Of a stretch of 64,000 bases of DNA, positions 25,598 through 33,398 are shown one piece after another. Positions within the stretch are counted from its first letter, which is position 1, and every line of letters starts with the position of its first letter. This stretch comes from Collinsella sp. (lineage in GTDB: Bacteria; Actinomycetota; Coriobacteriia; Coriobacteriales; Coriobacteriaceae). The DNA lies in contig DXMY01000049.1 in the NCBI GenBank assembly GCA_019413925.1, forward strand, positions 1 to 64,000. Reading direction: 5' to 3'. Both the position numbers and the translations under genes were made by a program. Below the pieces are notes generated by a model. That model saw nothing but the letters and a program-made list of their open reading frames with translations, was not told the DNA's origin and made no database searches.

Positions 25598-26959
25598 CTA
25601 GACCGGCTTGACCTCCAGCTTAATCCCCTTGGCACAGGAGTCGCCCAAAACATCCGAAAGGGCCCAGGTCGCATATAGCGGCAAATAGAGAACCGCTCCG
25701 TTGCGCTCAACGTTGCCTCTCGAGAAAACAATCCCGAGCCTTACGCCATATTCAGCCGTATCAAGCACATGACCGAGCGCAGCGTGCGCGTGGTAATAGG
25801 AGCCCGATTTAACCTCGATCGGAACAGCCGTCCCATCCGGTCCATCGACCACAAAGTCCACTTCACCGCGCTTTTTTGTCTGATAGTAGTAAAGCTGGCG
25901 ATTTTGGGCAGCCAGCTGCTGGGCCACCACGTTTTCGTAAATGCCGCCCAGATTGGACTCCTTGCTATCAAGATACGCCGCTTGGGCGACTCCAACGGGG
26001 TAGCGCGCCATCAACATGCCCGTATCCGATTGATATAACTTGAACTGCGATGGCCGTGCCGTCTTGAGCAGAGGCGATTTTGGCTCGGTTACGATATCGG
26101 CTTTGAGAGCAACGCCGGCATCGACAAGCCATACAAAATCTCGCTGATACTTCTCGTAGTGCGCCTTAGGGTCAATGGAATTGAGCACGAAGCGCTTGTT
26201 TTCGCCCTCGAGCATAATAGGGAGCTGATCGTAGATGCTCTGCACCTGAAGGGCTCGCCCGCTTGCATACTTGGAGATATCCCGCCGGTACTGTTCGTTG
26301 AGCTCTGACTGCAGCTGACGAACAGAGGCAAGGTCGCCCTGCGTGTCAAGGAAACGCTGCACGACCTCCGGCATTCCGCCGACAACGGTATAGGTCCTGA
26401 AGTTTGCCATCATCGCGTCATGAATGTAATCAGGAATGGGCCTCTCGCTGATACACGCGTCACGTATCGTTTGGCGAGCCCCCTCGCTCACCCCGGTTGC
26501 CCAGCAAAACTCCTCAAAATCGAGCGGGAACATCCTAAGCTCGTGGACATACCCCACGGGATAGGACCTGACGCCCTTGAACTGGGTCCCGAGCATTGAC
26601 CCCGAAAACGCCCAGCGGCACCTCCCGTCCTCTACAAGGAACTTTGCCATCGTCATGATGTCGGGGGCCTCTTGGACCTCATCGATAAACACGAGCGTTT
26701 TGCCTGGTGCAATCGACTTTCCCGAAAGAAGCGTCACCCTGCTGATGAAATCATCGGCATTCCGCGCCTCGAGAAGAGCATCTTTTGCCTGGCGATTTTC
26801 CATGAGATTGAGCTCGATGTAGGTTGCATGGCTGGCTTTGCCAAATGCGCGAATCGAATAGCTTTTGCCGATCTGGCGAGAACCCGTGATGAATAAGGCC
26901 TTTTGCTCGGCAGACTTCAGCCAACGCTCCAGCTCTGCCGCTATTTTCCTGCGCAGCAT
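25598..26959 (-). CDS. AAA-type ATPase with DUF4143-like C-terminal domain
   Basis: 453 residues. Walker A GSRQIGKS (26-33) and Walker B FIDEVQEAP (91-99) belong to the AAA_14 group. The C-terminal third contains YYYQTKKRGEVDFVVDG followed by VPIEVKSG, a PD-(D/E)xK nuclease-like core usual in this family. Such proteins are widespread on mobile or accessory DNA, with no settled function. I chose ATG 26959, preceded by GAGGGGAGA. Base composition looks less G+C-rich than neighbours, and family 3 palindromes bracket the gene. Confidence 0.9.
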   Translation of the reverse strand: MLRRKIAAELERWLKSAEQKALFITGSRQIGKSYSIRAFGKASHATYIELNLMENRQAKDALLEARNADDFISRVTLLSGKSIAPGKTLVFIDEVQEAPDIMTMAKFLVEDGRCRWAFSGSMLGTQFKGVRSYPVGYVHELRMFPLDFEEFCWATGVSEGARQTIRDACISERPIPDYIHDAMMANFRTYTVVGGMPEVVQRFLDTQGDLASVRQLQSELNEQYRRDISKYASGRALQVQSIYDQLPIMLEGENKRFVLNSIDPKAHYEKYQRDFVWLVDAGVALKADIVTEPKSPLLKTARPSQFKLYQSDTGMLMARYPVGVAQAAYLDSKESNLGGIYENVVAQQLAAQNRQLYYYQTKKRGEVDFVVDGPDGTAVPIEVKSGSYYHAHAALGHVLDTAEYGVRLGIVFSRGNVERNGAVLYLPLYATWALSDVLGDSCAKGIKLEVKPV

Positions 26960-26983
26960 AGGCTCTCCCCTCAGTGTCATCAA

Positions 26984-27058
26984 ATGAAATGCAAAGTTTT
27001 ATGCGCTTAATTATCGATGAAATGTAGGATTTTTAGAACCTAAAATCGGATGAAATGC
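26984..27058 (-). promoter_or_regulatory. Three GCATTTCAT-type repeats at 33 bp spacing upstream of the ATPase gene
   Basis: Read on the plus strand, ATGAAATGC (26984), ATGAAATGT (27017) and ATGAAATGC (27050) begin exactly 33 bp apart, about three helical turns. They lie in the A+T-rich leader of the ATPase gene. The spacing suggests a protein-binding array on one DNA face. Confidence 0.6.
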
Positions 27059-27101
27059 AGAGATTTAGGATTATAAGCAAAAAGAAGGGGCAGCCCCGGC
27101 G

Positions 27102-27134
27102 AATGTGACAAAGGGACTGTCCCTTTGTCACATT
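27102..27134. repeat. GACAAAGGGAC hairpin, family 3, copy 4
   Basis: Perfect 16 bp arms (AATGTGACAAAGGGAC) around one base. It lies 8 bases after the TIGR04076 gene stop on the minus strand, ahead of the ATPase leader. A smaller GGGGC/GCCCC hairpin (27087-27097) adjoins it. Confidence 0.88.
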
Positions 27135-27142
27135 GCGCTCGA

Positions 27143-27472
27143 CTACTCGTCGACGATCTCGGCAAGCCAGACGTTCAGCGTATCGACCTCGGGGCAGCAG
27201 AACTTTGCCGTACCGGGCTCGTTGCCAGGCACGGTTCCGCCATAGCGCAGGATATCGATATAGGGAAAGCCCACATGGCAGGCCATGGCACACATCTTGC
27301 CGCGGTCTCGGTCGAAGTCAAAAACGTCGCCCGGCTTGTGACCATGGTGGCAGCGGCACGCACCCAGCTGGTCCACGCAGCTCACGCGGATGCGCGGACG
27401 CTTGCCCCGCGGCGCGCCGAGCGGCTTGTTCTCGCCCGCAGGCTTGGCGCCGCCCTCGCCAGCATTACTCAT
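27143..27472 (-). CDS. TIGR04076 family protein
   Basis: 109 residues, rich in Cys (SCVDQLGACRCHHGHKPGDVF, then MCAMACHVGFPYIDILRYGG, then FCCPEV). The pattern of a Cys-rich start, G-D-x-F, a central M-C-x-x-A helix, an R-x-G-G turn and a C-terminal Cys pair fits TIGR04076, whose function is unknown. I chose ATG 27472; it overlaps the end of the pyridoxal kinase gene by 8 bases, so the two are probably translated together. Confidence 0.78.
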   Translation of the reverse strand: MSNAGEGGAKPAGENKPLGAPRGKRPRIRVSCVDQLGACRCHHGHKPGDVFDFDRDRGKMCAMACHVGFPYIDILRYGGTVPGNEPGTAKFCCPEVDTLNVWLAEIVDE

Positions 27473-28289
27473 GGTCAATCACATCCAGGCAGGCCTCGAT
27501 GGGAAGGCCAGCCGACTTGTCCTCTTGGTCGGCATTGCGCTCGATAAGCTCAGCCACCACGCGCATGGCATCGGACGTCGCGCGCTGCAGGCTCCAACCG
27601 GCCATAACGCGGCCGACGAGCACCGCCGAGAACGTGTCGCCCGTGCCCGGGAAATAGACCGGAATGAGCTCAAAGGGAATCGTGAAGTACTCCCCCGCCA
27701 CATGGTCGTAACCGATAACCGCGTTCGTGCCATTGACCACGGCGCTCGTAATGACCACCGACTTGGCACCCAGCTCGCGCACGGCGTCCACAAGGGCGCG
27801 GGCCTCGTCGGGCGTGAGTTGCTCGGCGATAGGCGTATCGGTGAGCAGGCATGCCTCGGTATAGTTGGGCACCGCGTAGTCTGCGCACTCCAGCAGATGC
27901 CGCATAAGGCCAATCGTGGACTCGGGCACGCCCGCATAGAGCTTGCCGTTGTCGCCCATGATGGGATCGACGAACACCTTGGTGCCCTTTTGCGCGCGGC
28001 GGTGGCAAAAGTCCGAGATGATACGCGTCTCTTCCTCGGTCACGATAAAGCCGGTCGAGATGGCGTCGAACTCAAAGCCGAGCTCCTCCCAGATAGCGAG
28101 GCTTTGACGCACGTACTCGGTGGTGTCGTGGATGTAGAACTTGGGGTAGTTGAGCGTATCGGAAACGAGCGCCGTCGGCAGGTTATGGATACGGTAGCCC
28201 ATGTGCGACAGCACCGGCAGCATGGCGGAAAGCGCGACCTTGCCGTAGCCGCACATATCGTTGATCAGCAGCAGCTGAGTGTTCTTCAT
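27465..28289 (-). CDS. Pyridoxal / pyridoxamine kinase (PdxY/PdxK-like)
   Basis: 274-residue ribokinase-fold kinase that phosphorylates B6 vitamers in salvage of pyridoxal 5'-phosphate. It has GYGKVALSAMLPVL at the substrate site, VDPIMGDNGKLY, and the catalytic anion-hole motif FPGTGDTFSAVL. HMP kinases share this fold, so a thiamine-pathway role is possible but the PIMGDNG form favours B6. The start follows AGGGGGGAC. The downstream TIGR04076 gene overlaps its stop. Confidence 0.9.
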   Translation of the reverse strand: MKNTQLLLINDMCGYGKVALSAMLPVLSHMGYRIHNLPTALVSDTLNYPKFYIHDTTEYVRQSLAIWEELGFEFDAISTGFIVTEEETRIISDFCHRRAQKGTKVFVDPIMGDNGKLYAGVPESTIGLMRHLLECADYAVPNYTEACLLTDTPIAEQLTPDEARALVDAVRELGAKSVVITSAVVNGTNAVIGYDHVAGEYFTIPFELIPVYFPGTGDTFSAVLVGRVMAGWSLQRATSDAMRVVAELIERNADQEDKSAGLPIEACLDVIDHE

Positions 28290-28415
28290 GAGAGTCCCCC
28301 CTTAGTTCGGGCGCGGCACAGCAGCGCCACAGTGCGACTAAGTGTAGCGCAGGGGACGTTGTGAGCGGAGTCGAGCAGCGCGAAGGGTAAATTGTTGCGG
28401 AAAGGTTACGGAAAA

Positions 28416-28446
28416 TGATCCCTTTTCCTCCGTCCCCAAGGGATCA
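28416..28446. repeat. GATCC palindrome, family 4, intergenic copy
   Basis: Arms TGATCCCTT and AAGGGATCA (9 bp, perfect) with loop TTCCTCCGTCCCC. It lies between the divergent pyridoxal kinase and marR genes. A 27/31 match is found inside the M20 peptidase gene at 17220-17250. Confidence 0.85.
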
Positions 28447-28476
28447 CATGCACCAAAGCGGATCGTGGCGGAATCA

Positions 28477-28540
28477 CAGATTGCCGCTTAGGAACGCTTG
28501 CAGCGTCGAGCCGTTACGCGGTTTGGTAAAACCGCGTAAC
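28477..28540. repeat. Half element of family 1 with family 2 palindrome (copy D)
   Basis: The segment from CAGATTGCCGCT to the end of the 28 bp palindrome at 28513-28540 matches the right-hand part of copies A and B (GCAGCGTCGAGCC precedes the palindrome here and in B). The apex and left arm are missing. The region 28290-28639 between the divergent genes otherwise holds only the family 4 hairpin and the marR promoter. Confidence 0.8.
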
Positions 28541-28555
28541 CACTAGTTTGGTACC

Positions 28556-28618
28556 TTGACATTCATTTCTCATGCTCCTAGATTGGTTAGGCACAAAACA
28601 ATTCCACTACCTAACTAA
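28556..28618 (+). promoter_or_regulatory. Promoter and candidate MarR operator
   Basis: TTGACA (28556-28561), 17 bp, TAGATT (28579-28584) make a near-consensus promoter. An inverted repeat with arms TTGGTTAGG (28583-28591) and CCTAACTAA (28610-28618), 8 of 9 matching, covers the transcription start region, where MarR autorepression would act. Confidence 0.7.
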
Positions 28619-28639
28619 AGAAAGGAGCAACACTAATTC

Positions 28640-29146
28640 ATGTGCGATGAACTTCTTAACCTTTGTTCGCACGAGCCCGGCGGCGACCCGTCACAGCCGG
28701 CGGATGTACCCGAAGCGGTTAGCTCGGAAGACAAGCTTGCCAAGCGCATCCTGAGCGGCCTGGGTTTTTGCGGCCATTACATGCATTTTCATGGCGGAGG
28801 CGTGTCCGGCAAGGCGCCCATCATTTGCCTGCTGGCCAAGCAGCCCGGCGGCGAGATGTCGCAGCAGGAACTCGGCATGCACTTTGACCTCAAGCCGGGG
28901 TCGCTTTCCGAGATCCTGTCCAAGCTCGAGGTCAACGGCCTCATTGAGCGCAGCCGTAACCCCAAAGATCGACGGCAACTCACCATTCGCCTGACCGAAA
29001 CCGGCCGAGAAAACGCCCGCATCGACCAGGCGGCCCGCATCCGCTTTAGAGAGCGGGCCTTTAGTGCCCTCACCCACGACGAGCGCGAAGACCTCGCCGA
29101 AATGCTCGATAAAATCCGTGTAACCTGGGAGGAACTGGATGATTAA
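28640..29146 (+). CDS. MarR family transcriptional regulator
   Basis: 168 residues: a 45-residue leader with Cys and Pro, then the winged helix MSQQELGMHFDLKPGSLSEILSKLEVNGLIERSRN and wing DRRQLTIRLTETG, characteristic of MarR. It probably represses its own promoter and the two downstream ABC exporter genes until a ligand binds. Ribosome site GGAG lies about 12 bases before the ATG. Its stop overlaps the next start by 8 bases. Confidence 0.92.
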   Translation: MCDELLNLCSHEPGGDPSQPADVPEAVSSEDKLAKRILSGLGFCGHYMHFHGGGVSGKAPIICLLAKQPGGEMSQQELGMHFDLKPGSLSEILSKLEVNGLIERSRNPKDRRQLTIRLTETGRENARIDQAARIRFRERAFSALTHDEREDLAEMLDKIRVTWEELDD

Positions 29147-30953
29147 AACCCTCATGGGCAGCATCCGCGACTATATGAAAGTCACCGTTGCCACGCCGCT
29201 GCTCGTGCTTGGCGAGGTGCTCTGCGAAATGCTGATTCCATTTATCACCGCCAACCTGATCGACGCCATCAAAGACGGCGCCACCGTAGCCGAGATGCTT
29301 CCCACCGCAGGCTTTTTGGTGCTCATCGCGCTGACGTCGCTTGCTTTTGGCGCCGCTGCCGGCGTCACCTGCAGCCATGCGAGTTGCGGCTTTGCCAAGA
29401 ACCTGCGTCACGACCTGTTCTACAAGATCCAGACGTTCAGCTTTGCCAACATCGATGAGTTCTCGAGCTCCTCGCTCGTCACGCGTCTGACCACTGACAT
29501 CAACAACGTTCAACAGGCCTTTATGATGATCATCCGTATCGCCGTGCGCGCGCCGCTGGTCTTGATCTTCGCCTTTACCATGGCATTTATCATGGGCGGC
29601 AGCGTCGCCATGGTCTACCTGGTCATCATTCCGCTGCTGGGCTTTGGACTGTTCTTTATCATCTTTAAGGTACGCCCCATCTTCTCGCGCGTGTTCCACA
29701 AGTACGACGCCCTTAACGAGTCCGTCGAGGAAAACGTCACCGGCATGCGCGTGGTCAAGAGCTACGTGCGCGAAGACTTTGAGAAGGAGAAGTTCGCCAC
29801 CGCCGCGCACGACGTCCAGATGGACTTCACCCGCGCCGAGAAGCTGCTCGCCTTTAACAACCCCATGATGAACATCTGCGTCAACGGCGCATTTGTCATC
29901 ATCATCTACCTGGGATCCAAGCTCATCATCACGAGCCAGGGCACGCTGTTCGACGTGGGCCAGCTCTCCTCGATCTTTACCTATGGCTTCGCGATCCTCA
30001 TGAGCCTGATGCAGCTGTCGATGATCTTTGTCATGGTGACCATGGCCGACGAATCGGCGCGCCGCATTACCGAGGTGCTGGCCGCCGAGCCCACGATCGC
30101 CGATCCCGCCGAGCCCGTGCTCGAGGTTGCCGACGGTTCCATCGACTTTGACCACGTGAGCTTTAAGTATTCCGCGCATGCGAAGCGCCAGGCGCTCGAC
30201 GATATCGACCTGCACATTAAGAGCGGCGAGACCATCGGTATCGTCGGCGGTACCGGCTCGGCCAAGTCCACGCTTGTAAACCTCATCGCCCGTCTGTACG
30301 ACGCCACCGAAGGCACCGTGCGCGTGGGCGGCATGGACGTACGCGACTACGACCTGGACGCGCTGCGCCACCAAGTGGCCATGGTGCTGCAGAAAAACGT
30401 GCTGTTTAGCGGCACCATTGCCGAGAACCTGCGCTGGGGCGACCCGAACGCCACCGACGAGGAAGTCCGCGAGGCGGCACATCTGGCCTGCGCCGACGAG
30501 TTTGTCGATGGCTTCCCCAAGGGCTATGACACCTGGATCGAACAGGGCGGCTCCAATGTTTCCGGCGGTCAGAAGCAGCGCCTGTGCATTGCGCGTGCCC
30601 TGCTGCGTCGCCCCAAGATCTTAATCCTGGACGACTCCACCAGCGCTGTCGACACCAAGACCGACGCCAAGATTCGCGCAGGGTTGGCAAGCTATCTGCC
30701 CAACACGACCAAGCTCATCATCGCCCAGCGCATCAGCTCCGTGCAGGACGCAGACCGCATCATCGTCATGGAGGGTGGCCGTATCGCGCAGATCGGCAAC
30801 CATGACGAGCTGCTCAAGACGAGCGAGATCTACCGCGAGACCTTTACCTCGCAAAACAAGATGTCTGCCGAGGGCGAAGGGGCCGTCGAGGCCGACACCG
30901 AGGCATCCGCAACACAAGCTCAGACCCAGGAAGGAGGCGAGGCACATGAGTAA
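29139..30953 (+). CDS. Heterodimeric ABC exporter, half with degenerate nucleotide site
   Basis: 604 residues: six-helix transmembrane domain (1-320), then an ATPase domain. Walker A is GGTGSAKST, with Ala where Gly is usual before the Lys, and Walker B ends LILDDS, so the catalytic Glu is Asp. The signature NVSGGQKQRL is intact. This matches the non-catalytic half of heterodimers such as BmrC or TM287. It overlaps marR by 8 bases and the partner gene by 8 bases, so all three are cotranslated. Probable multidrug exporter. Confidence 0.93.
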   Translation: MIKTLMGSIRDYMKVTVATPLLVLGEVLCEMLIPFITANLIDAIKDGATVAEMLPTAGFLVLIALTSLAFGAAAGVTCSHASCGFAKNLRHDLFYKIQTFSFANIDEFSSSSLVTRLTTDINNVQQAFMMIIRIAVRAPLVLIFAFTMAFIMGGSVAMVYLVIIPLLGFGLFFIIFKVRPIFSRVFHKYDALNESVEENVTGMRVVKSYVREDFEKEKFATAAHDVQMDFTRAEKLLAFNNPMMNICVNGAFVIIIYLGSKLIITSQGTLFDVGQLSSIFTYGFAILMSLMQLSMIFVMVTMADESARRITEVLAAEPTIADPAEPVLEVADGSIDFDHVSFKYSAHAKRQALDDIDLHIKSGETIGIVGGTGSAKSTLVNLIARLYDATEGTVRVGGMDVRDYDLDALRHQVAMVLQKNVLFSGTIAENLRWGDPNATDEEVREAAHLACADEFVDGFPKGYDTWIEQGGSNVSGGQKQRLCIARALLRRPKILILDDSTSAVDTKTDAKIRAGLASYLPNTTKLIIAQRISSVQDADRIIVMEGGRIAQIGNHDELLKTSEIYRETFTSQNKMSAEGEGAVEADTEASATQAQTQEGGEAHE

Positions 30954-32865
30954 GGCAACGACCGCCGAGCGCGCGCTCAACCGCAAGGGTGGCACCATGT
31001 CGCGCCTCATCAAGACGCTCTTTGGCTTCTACCCCGTGCTTTTGCCCCTCGTCGTCGTCGGCGTGGTGCTCTGCGCCATCATCAACTCCATCGGCGCGAC
31101 CTTCCTTCAGAGCGCTCTGCAGATTATTAGCGAATCGTGGCAGTCGGGCGATTGGGAAGCCGCACAGCCCAAGATCGCACAGCTCGTGACCACCCTCGCC
31201 TGCATCTACGGCGTCGGCATCCTGTCTTCGCTCTTCTGGAACCGCGCCATGGCCATCGTCACGCAGGGCTCGCTCGAGAAGCTGCGCGAGAAGATGTTCA
31301 ACCGCATGCAGGACCTGCCGATTCGCTACTTCGACACGCACCAGCGCGGCGACATCATGAGCCACTACACCAACGACATCGACACGCTGCGCCAGATGAT
31401 CAGCCAGTCGCTGCCCAACCTGCTCATGACGACCATCGTCATCGTCACGGTGTTCTTTATCATGCTGTACTACAGCGTTTGGATGTGCCTGGTCATTGTG
31501 GCAGGCGTCGCCTTTATGACCTTTATGACCAAGCTGCTCGGCTCCAACTCCGCGCGCTTCTTCATTGCGCAGCAGACCGAGCTCGGCGTGGTCGAGGGTC
31601 ATATCGAGGAAGTCATGAACGGCCAGAAGGTCGTCAAGGCATTCTGCCACGAGTCTGCCGCCGAGGCCGATTTTGACGAGCGCAACGAAAAGCTCTTCGA
31701 GGTCTCGCAGAAGGCCAACATGTACGCCAACATCCTCATGCCCATCCTTATGAACCTGGGCAATCTGCTCTACGTGCTGGTGGCCCTTGCCGGCGGCATT
31801 TTCCTGGCGCTGGGCGTGCCCAACCTGAGCATCTCGGGTATGGCGCTGTCCATCGCCGTCGTGGTGCCGTTCCTCAACATGACCAAGCAGTTCTGCGGAC
31901 AGATCGGCCAGATCTCGCAGCAGATCAACGCCGTGGTCATGGGCCTCGCCGGCGCCGACCGCATCTTTGAGCTCATCGACGAGAAGCCCGAGACCGACGA
32001 AGGCTACGTGACGCTCGTCAACGCGCAGGTGAACCCCGATACCTGGCAGCTCGAGGAGGCCGACCACCACACCGGCATGTGGGCGTGGAAACACCCGCAC
32101 CGTGCAACCGGCGAGATCGAGTACGTACCGCTGCGCGGCGACCTGGTCATGGACAACGTCGACTTTGGCTACACGCCCGACCACGAGGTGTTGCACGGCG
32201 TGTCCGTGTTTGCCAAGCCGGGCCAGAAGGTCGCGTTTGTCGGCGCCACCGGTGCCGGCAAGACGACCATCACCAACCTCATCAACCGCTTCTATGACAT
32301 CGCCGACGGCAAGATTCGCTACGACGGCATCAACGTCAACAAGATCCGCAAGGCCGATCTGCGCCGCTCGCTGGGCGTGGTACTGCAGGACGTGAACCTG
32401 TTCACCGGCACCGTGATGGATAACATCCGCTACGGCAACCTGGACGCCACCGACGAGGAGTGCATCGCGGCAGCCAAGCTCGCGGGCGCCGACGACTTTA
32501 TCACCCGCCTGCCCGACGGCTACGACACGATGCTCACCGGCAACGGCGCGCAGCTGTCGCAGGGCCAGCGCCAGCTGATTTCGATCGCACGCGCCGCCGT
32601 CGCCGATCCGCCGGCAATGATTCTGGACGAGGCCACGAGCTCCATCGACACCCGCACCGAGGCCATCGTGCAGGCTGGCATGGATAAGCTCATGGAGGGC
32701 CGCACGACGTTTGTCATCGCACACCGCCTGTCCACCGTGCGCAACTCCGACGCGATCATCTGCCTGGACCACGGCCGCATCATCGAGCGCGGCAACCACG
32801 ACGAGCTGATCGCCAAGCGCGGATACTACTATCAGCTCTATACCGGAGCGTTTGAGCTGGAGTAG
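30946..32865 (+). CDS. Heterodimeric ABC exporter, catalytic half
   Basis: 639 residues: transmembrane domain with six helices, an insertion of about 50 residues before the ATPase domain (around VTLVNAQVNPDTWQLEEADH), then Walker A GATGAGKTT, signature LSQGQRQL and Walker B MILDEATSS with the catalytic Glu. It pairs with the preceding half-transporter. I chose ATG 30946, preceded by AAGGAGG, not the upstream in-frame codons inside the previous gene. Confidence 0.93.
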   Translation: MSKATTAERALNRKGGTMSRLIKTLFGFYPVLLPLVVVGVVLCAIINSIGATFLQSALQIISESWQSGDWEAAQPKIAQLVTTLACIYGVGILSSLFWNRAMAIVTQGSLEKLREKMFNRMQDLPIRYFDTHQRGDIMSHYTNDIDTLRQMISQSLPNLLMTTIVIVTVFFIMLYYSVWMCLVIVAGVAFMTFMTKLLGSNSARFFIAQQTELGVVEGHIEEVMNGQKVVKAFCHESAAEADFDERNEKLFEVSQKANMYANILMPILMNLGNLLYVLVALAGGIFLALGVPNLSISGMALSIAVVVPFLNMTKQFCGQIGQISQQINAVVMGLAGADRIFELIDEKPETDEGYVTLVNAQVNPDTWQLEEADHHTGMWAWKHPHRATGEIEYVPLRGDLVMDNVDFGYTPDHEVLHGVSVFAKPGQKVAFVGATGAGKTTITNLINRFYDIADGKIRYDGINVNKIRKADLRRSLGVVLQDVNLFTGTVMDNIRYGNLDATDEECIAAAKLAGADDFITRLPDGYDTMLTGNGAQLSQGQRQLISIARAAVADPPAMILDEATSSIDTRTEAIVQAGMDKLMEGRTTFVIAHRLSTVRNSDAIICLDHGRIIERGNHDELIAKRGYYYQLYTGAFELE

Positions 32866-32876
32866 TTCGGCCCGCC

Positions 32877-32958
32877 GAGATGACCGATTTGTCGCTCATT
32901 CGTCGGGCATGACCCTAAGGTCAATGCCCTCCTCTTTCGGGGCAAATCGACTCATCTC
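32877..32958. repeat. Long hairpin element, family 1, copy E
   Basis: Arms GAGATGA and TCATCTC close an 82 bp hairpin. The apex (32905-32929) reads GGGCAT, GACC, CTAA, GGTC, bulged A, ATGCCC, the reverse complement form of the conserved apex. It begins 11 bases after the ABC exporter stop on the plus strand. Confidence 0.75.
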
Positions 32959-32989
32959 AACGACCCAAACACAATGCGCCGCAACGAAT

Positions 32990-33027
32990 AAAGCCTCCGC
33001 AGCACACACGAGCTGCGGAGGCTTTTT
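32990..33027 (+). terminator. Intrinsic terminator of the marR-ABC operon
   Basis: Arms AAAGCCTCCGCAG and CTGCGGAGGCTTT pair perfectly over 13 bp, and a run of five T ends the structure. A textbook rho-independent terminator for plus-strand transcripts. Confidence 0.9.
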
Positions 33028-33037
33028 CATGCCGGCC

Positions 33038-33207
33038 GGAAACCGTATCCCACTTTTCGGGCCCAGAATGGGATGCCGTTTCCCGCTGGGTCCCCTCCGG
33101 GAAACGGCATCCCATTTCAAGGGCATAAACCGGGATGTGGTTTCCCCTAACGGCACCTTTGGGAAGCCGCATCCCATTCTAGACGCACAAAACGGGATGA
33201 GCTTTCC
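33038..33207. repeat. Array of alternating inverted 14-mers, 62 bp period, locus 1
   Basis: GGAAACCGTATCCC-like motifs start at 33038, 33100 and 33162; reverse-complement motifs (GGGATGCCGTTTCC-like) start at 33070, 33132 and 33194. Gaps alternate strictly 18 and 16 bases, giving an exact 62 bp period. The gaps differ in sequence between units. A period not divisible by three, and no ribosome site, argue against coding. A second array lies at 54919-55180. Confidence 0.9.
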
Positions 33208-33304
33208 CATGGTGATCCAAGACCAGAAGCATGTCCGATAGCGCGGCCAGGTCAAGAACAACAAGGCAAGCGTCACGCCAATTTGGACGAGCGTCTGCTG
33301 CAGT

Positions 33305-33332
33305 TTGAGGCTGCTGGCCCATATGGTAGAGT
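33305..33332 (+). promoter_or_regulatory. Predicted promoter of the GGDEF gene
   Basis: TTGAGG, 16 bp, TAGAGT, about 65 bases upstream of the GTG start. It is the best match in the 190 bases between the 62 bp array and the gene. Confidence 0.4.
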
Positions 33333-33398
33333 TAACCACCCATGAATTTCAGCACACTGCGTGCTACCTGTTCTTTTGTCATTTAGGGGAGTGAACTT

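Noticed and set aside
32896..33339. A 147-codon minus-strand frame over the first 62 bp array
   Set aside because: The repeat period is not divisible by three, the frame shows no periodic peptide and there is no ribosome site; it is a by-product of the repeat.
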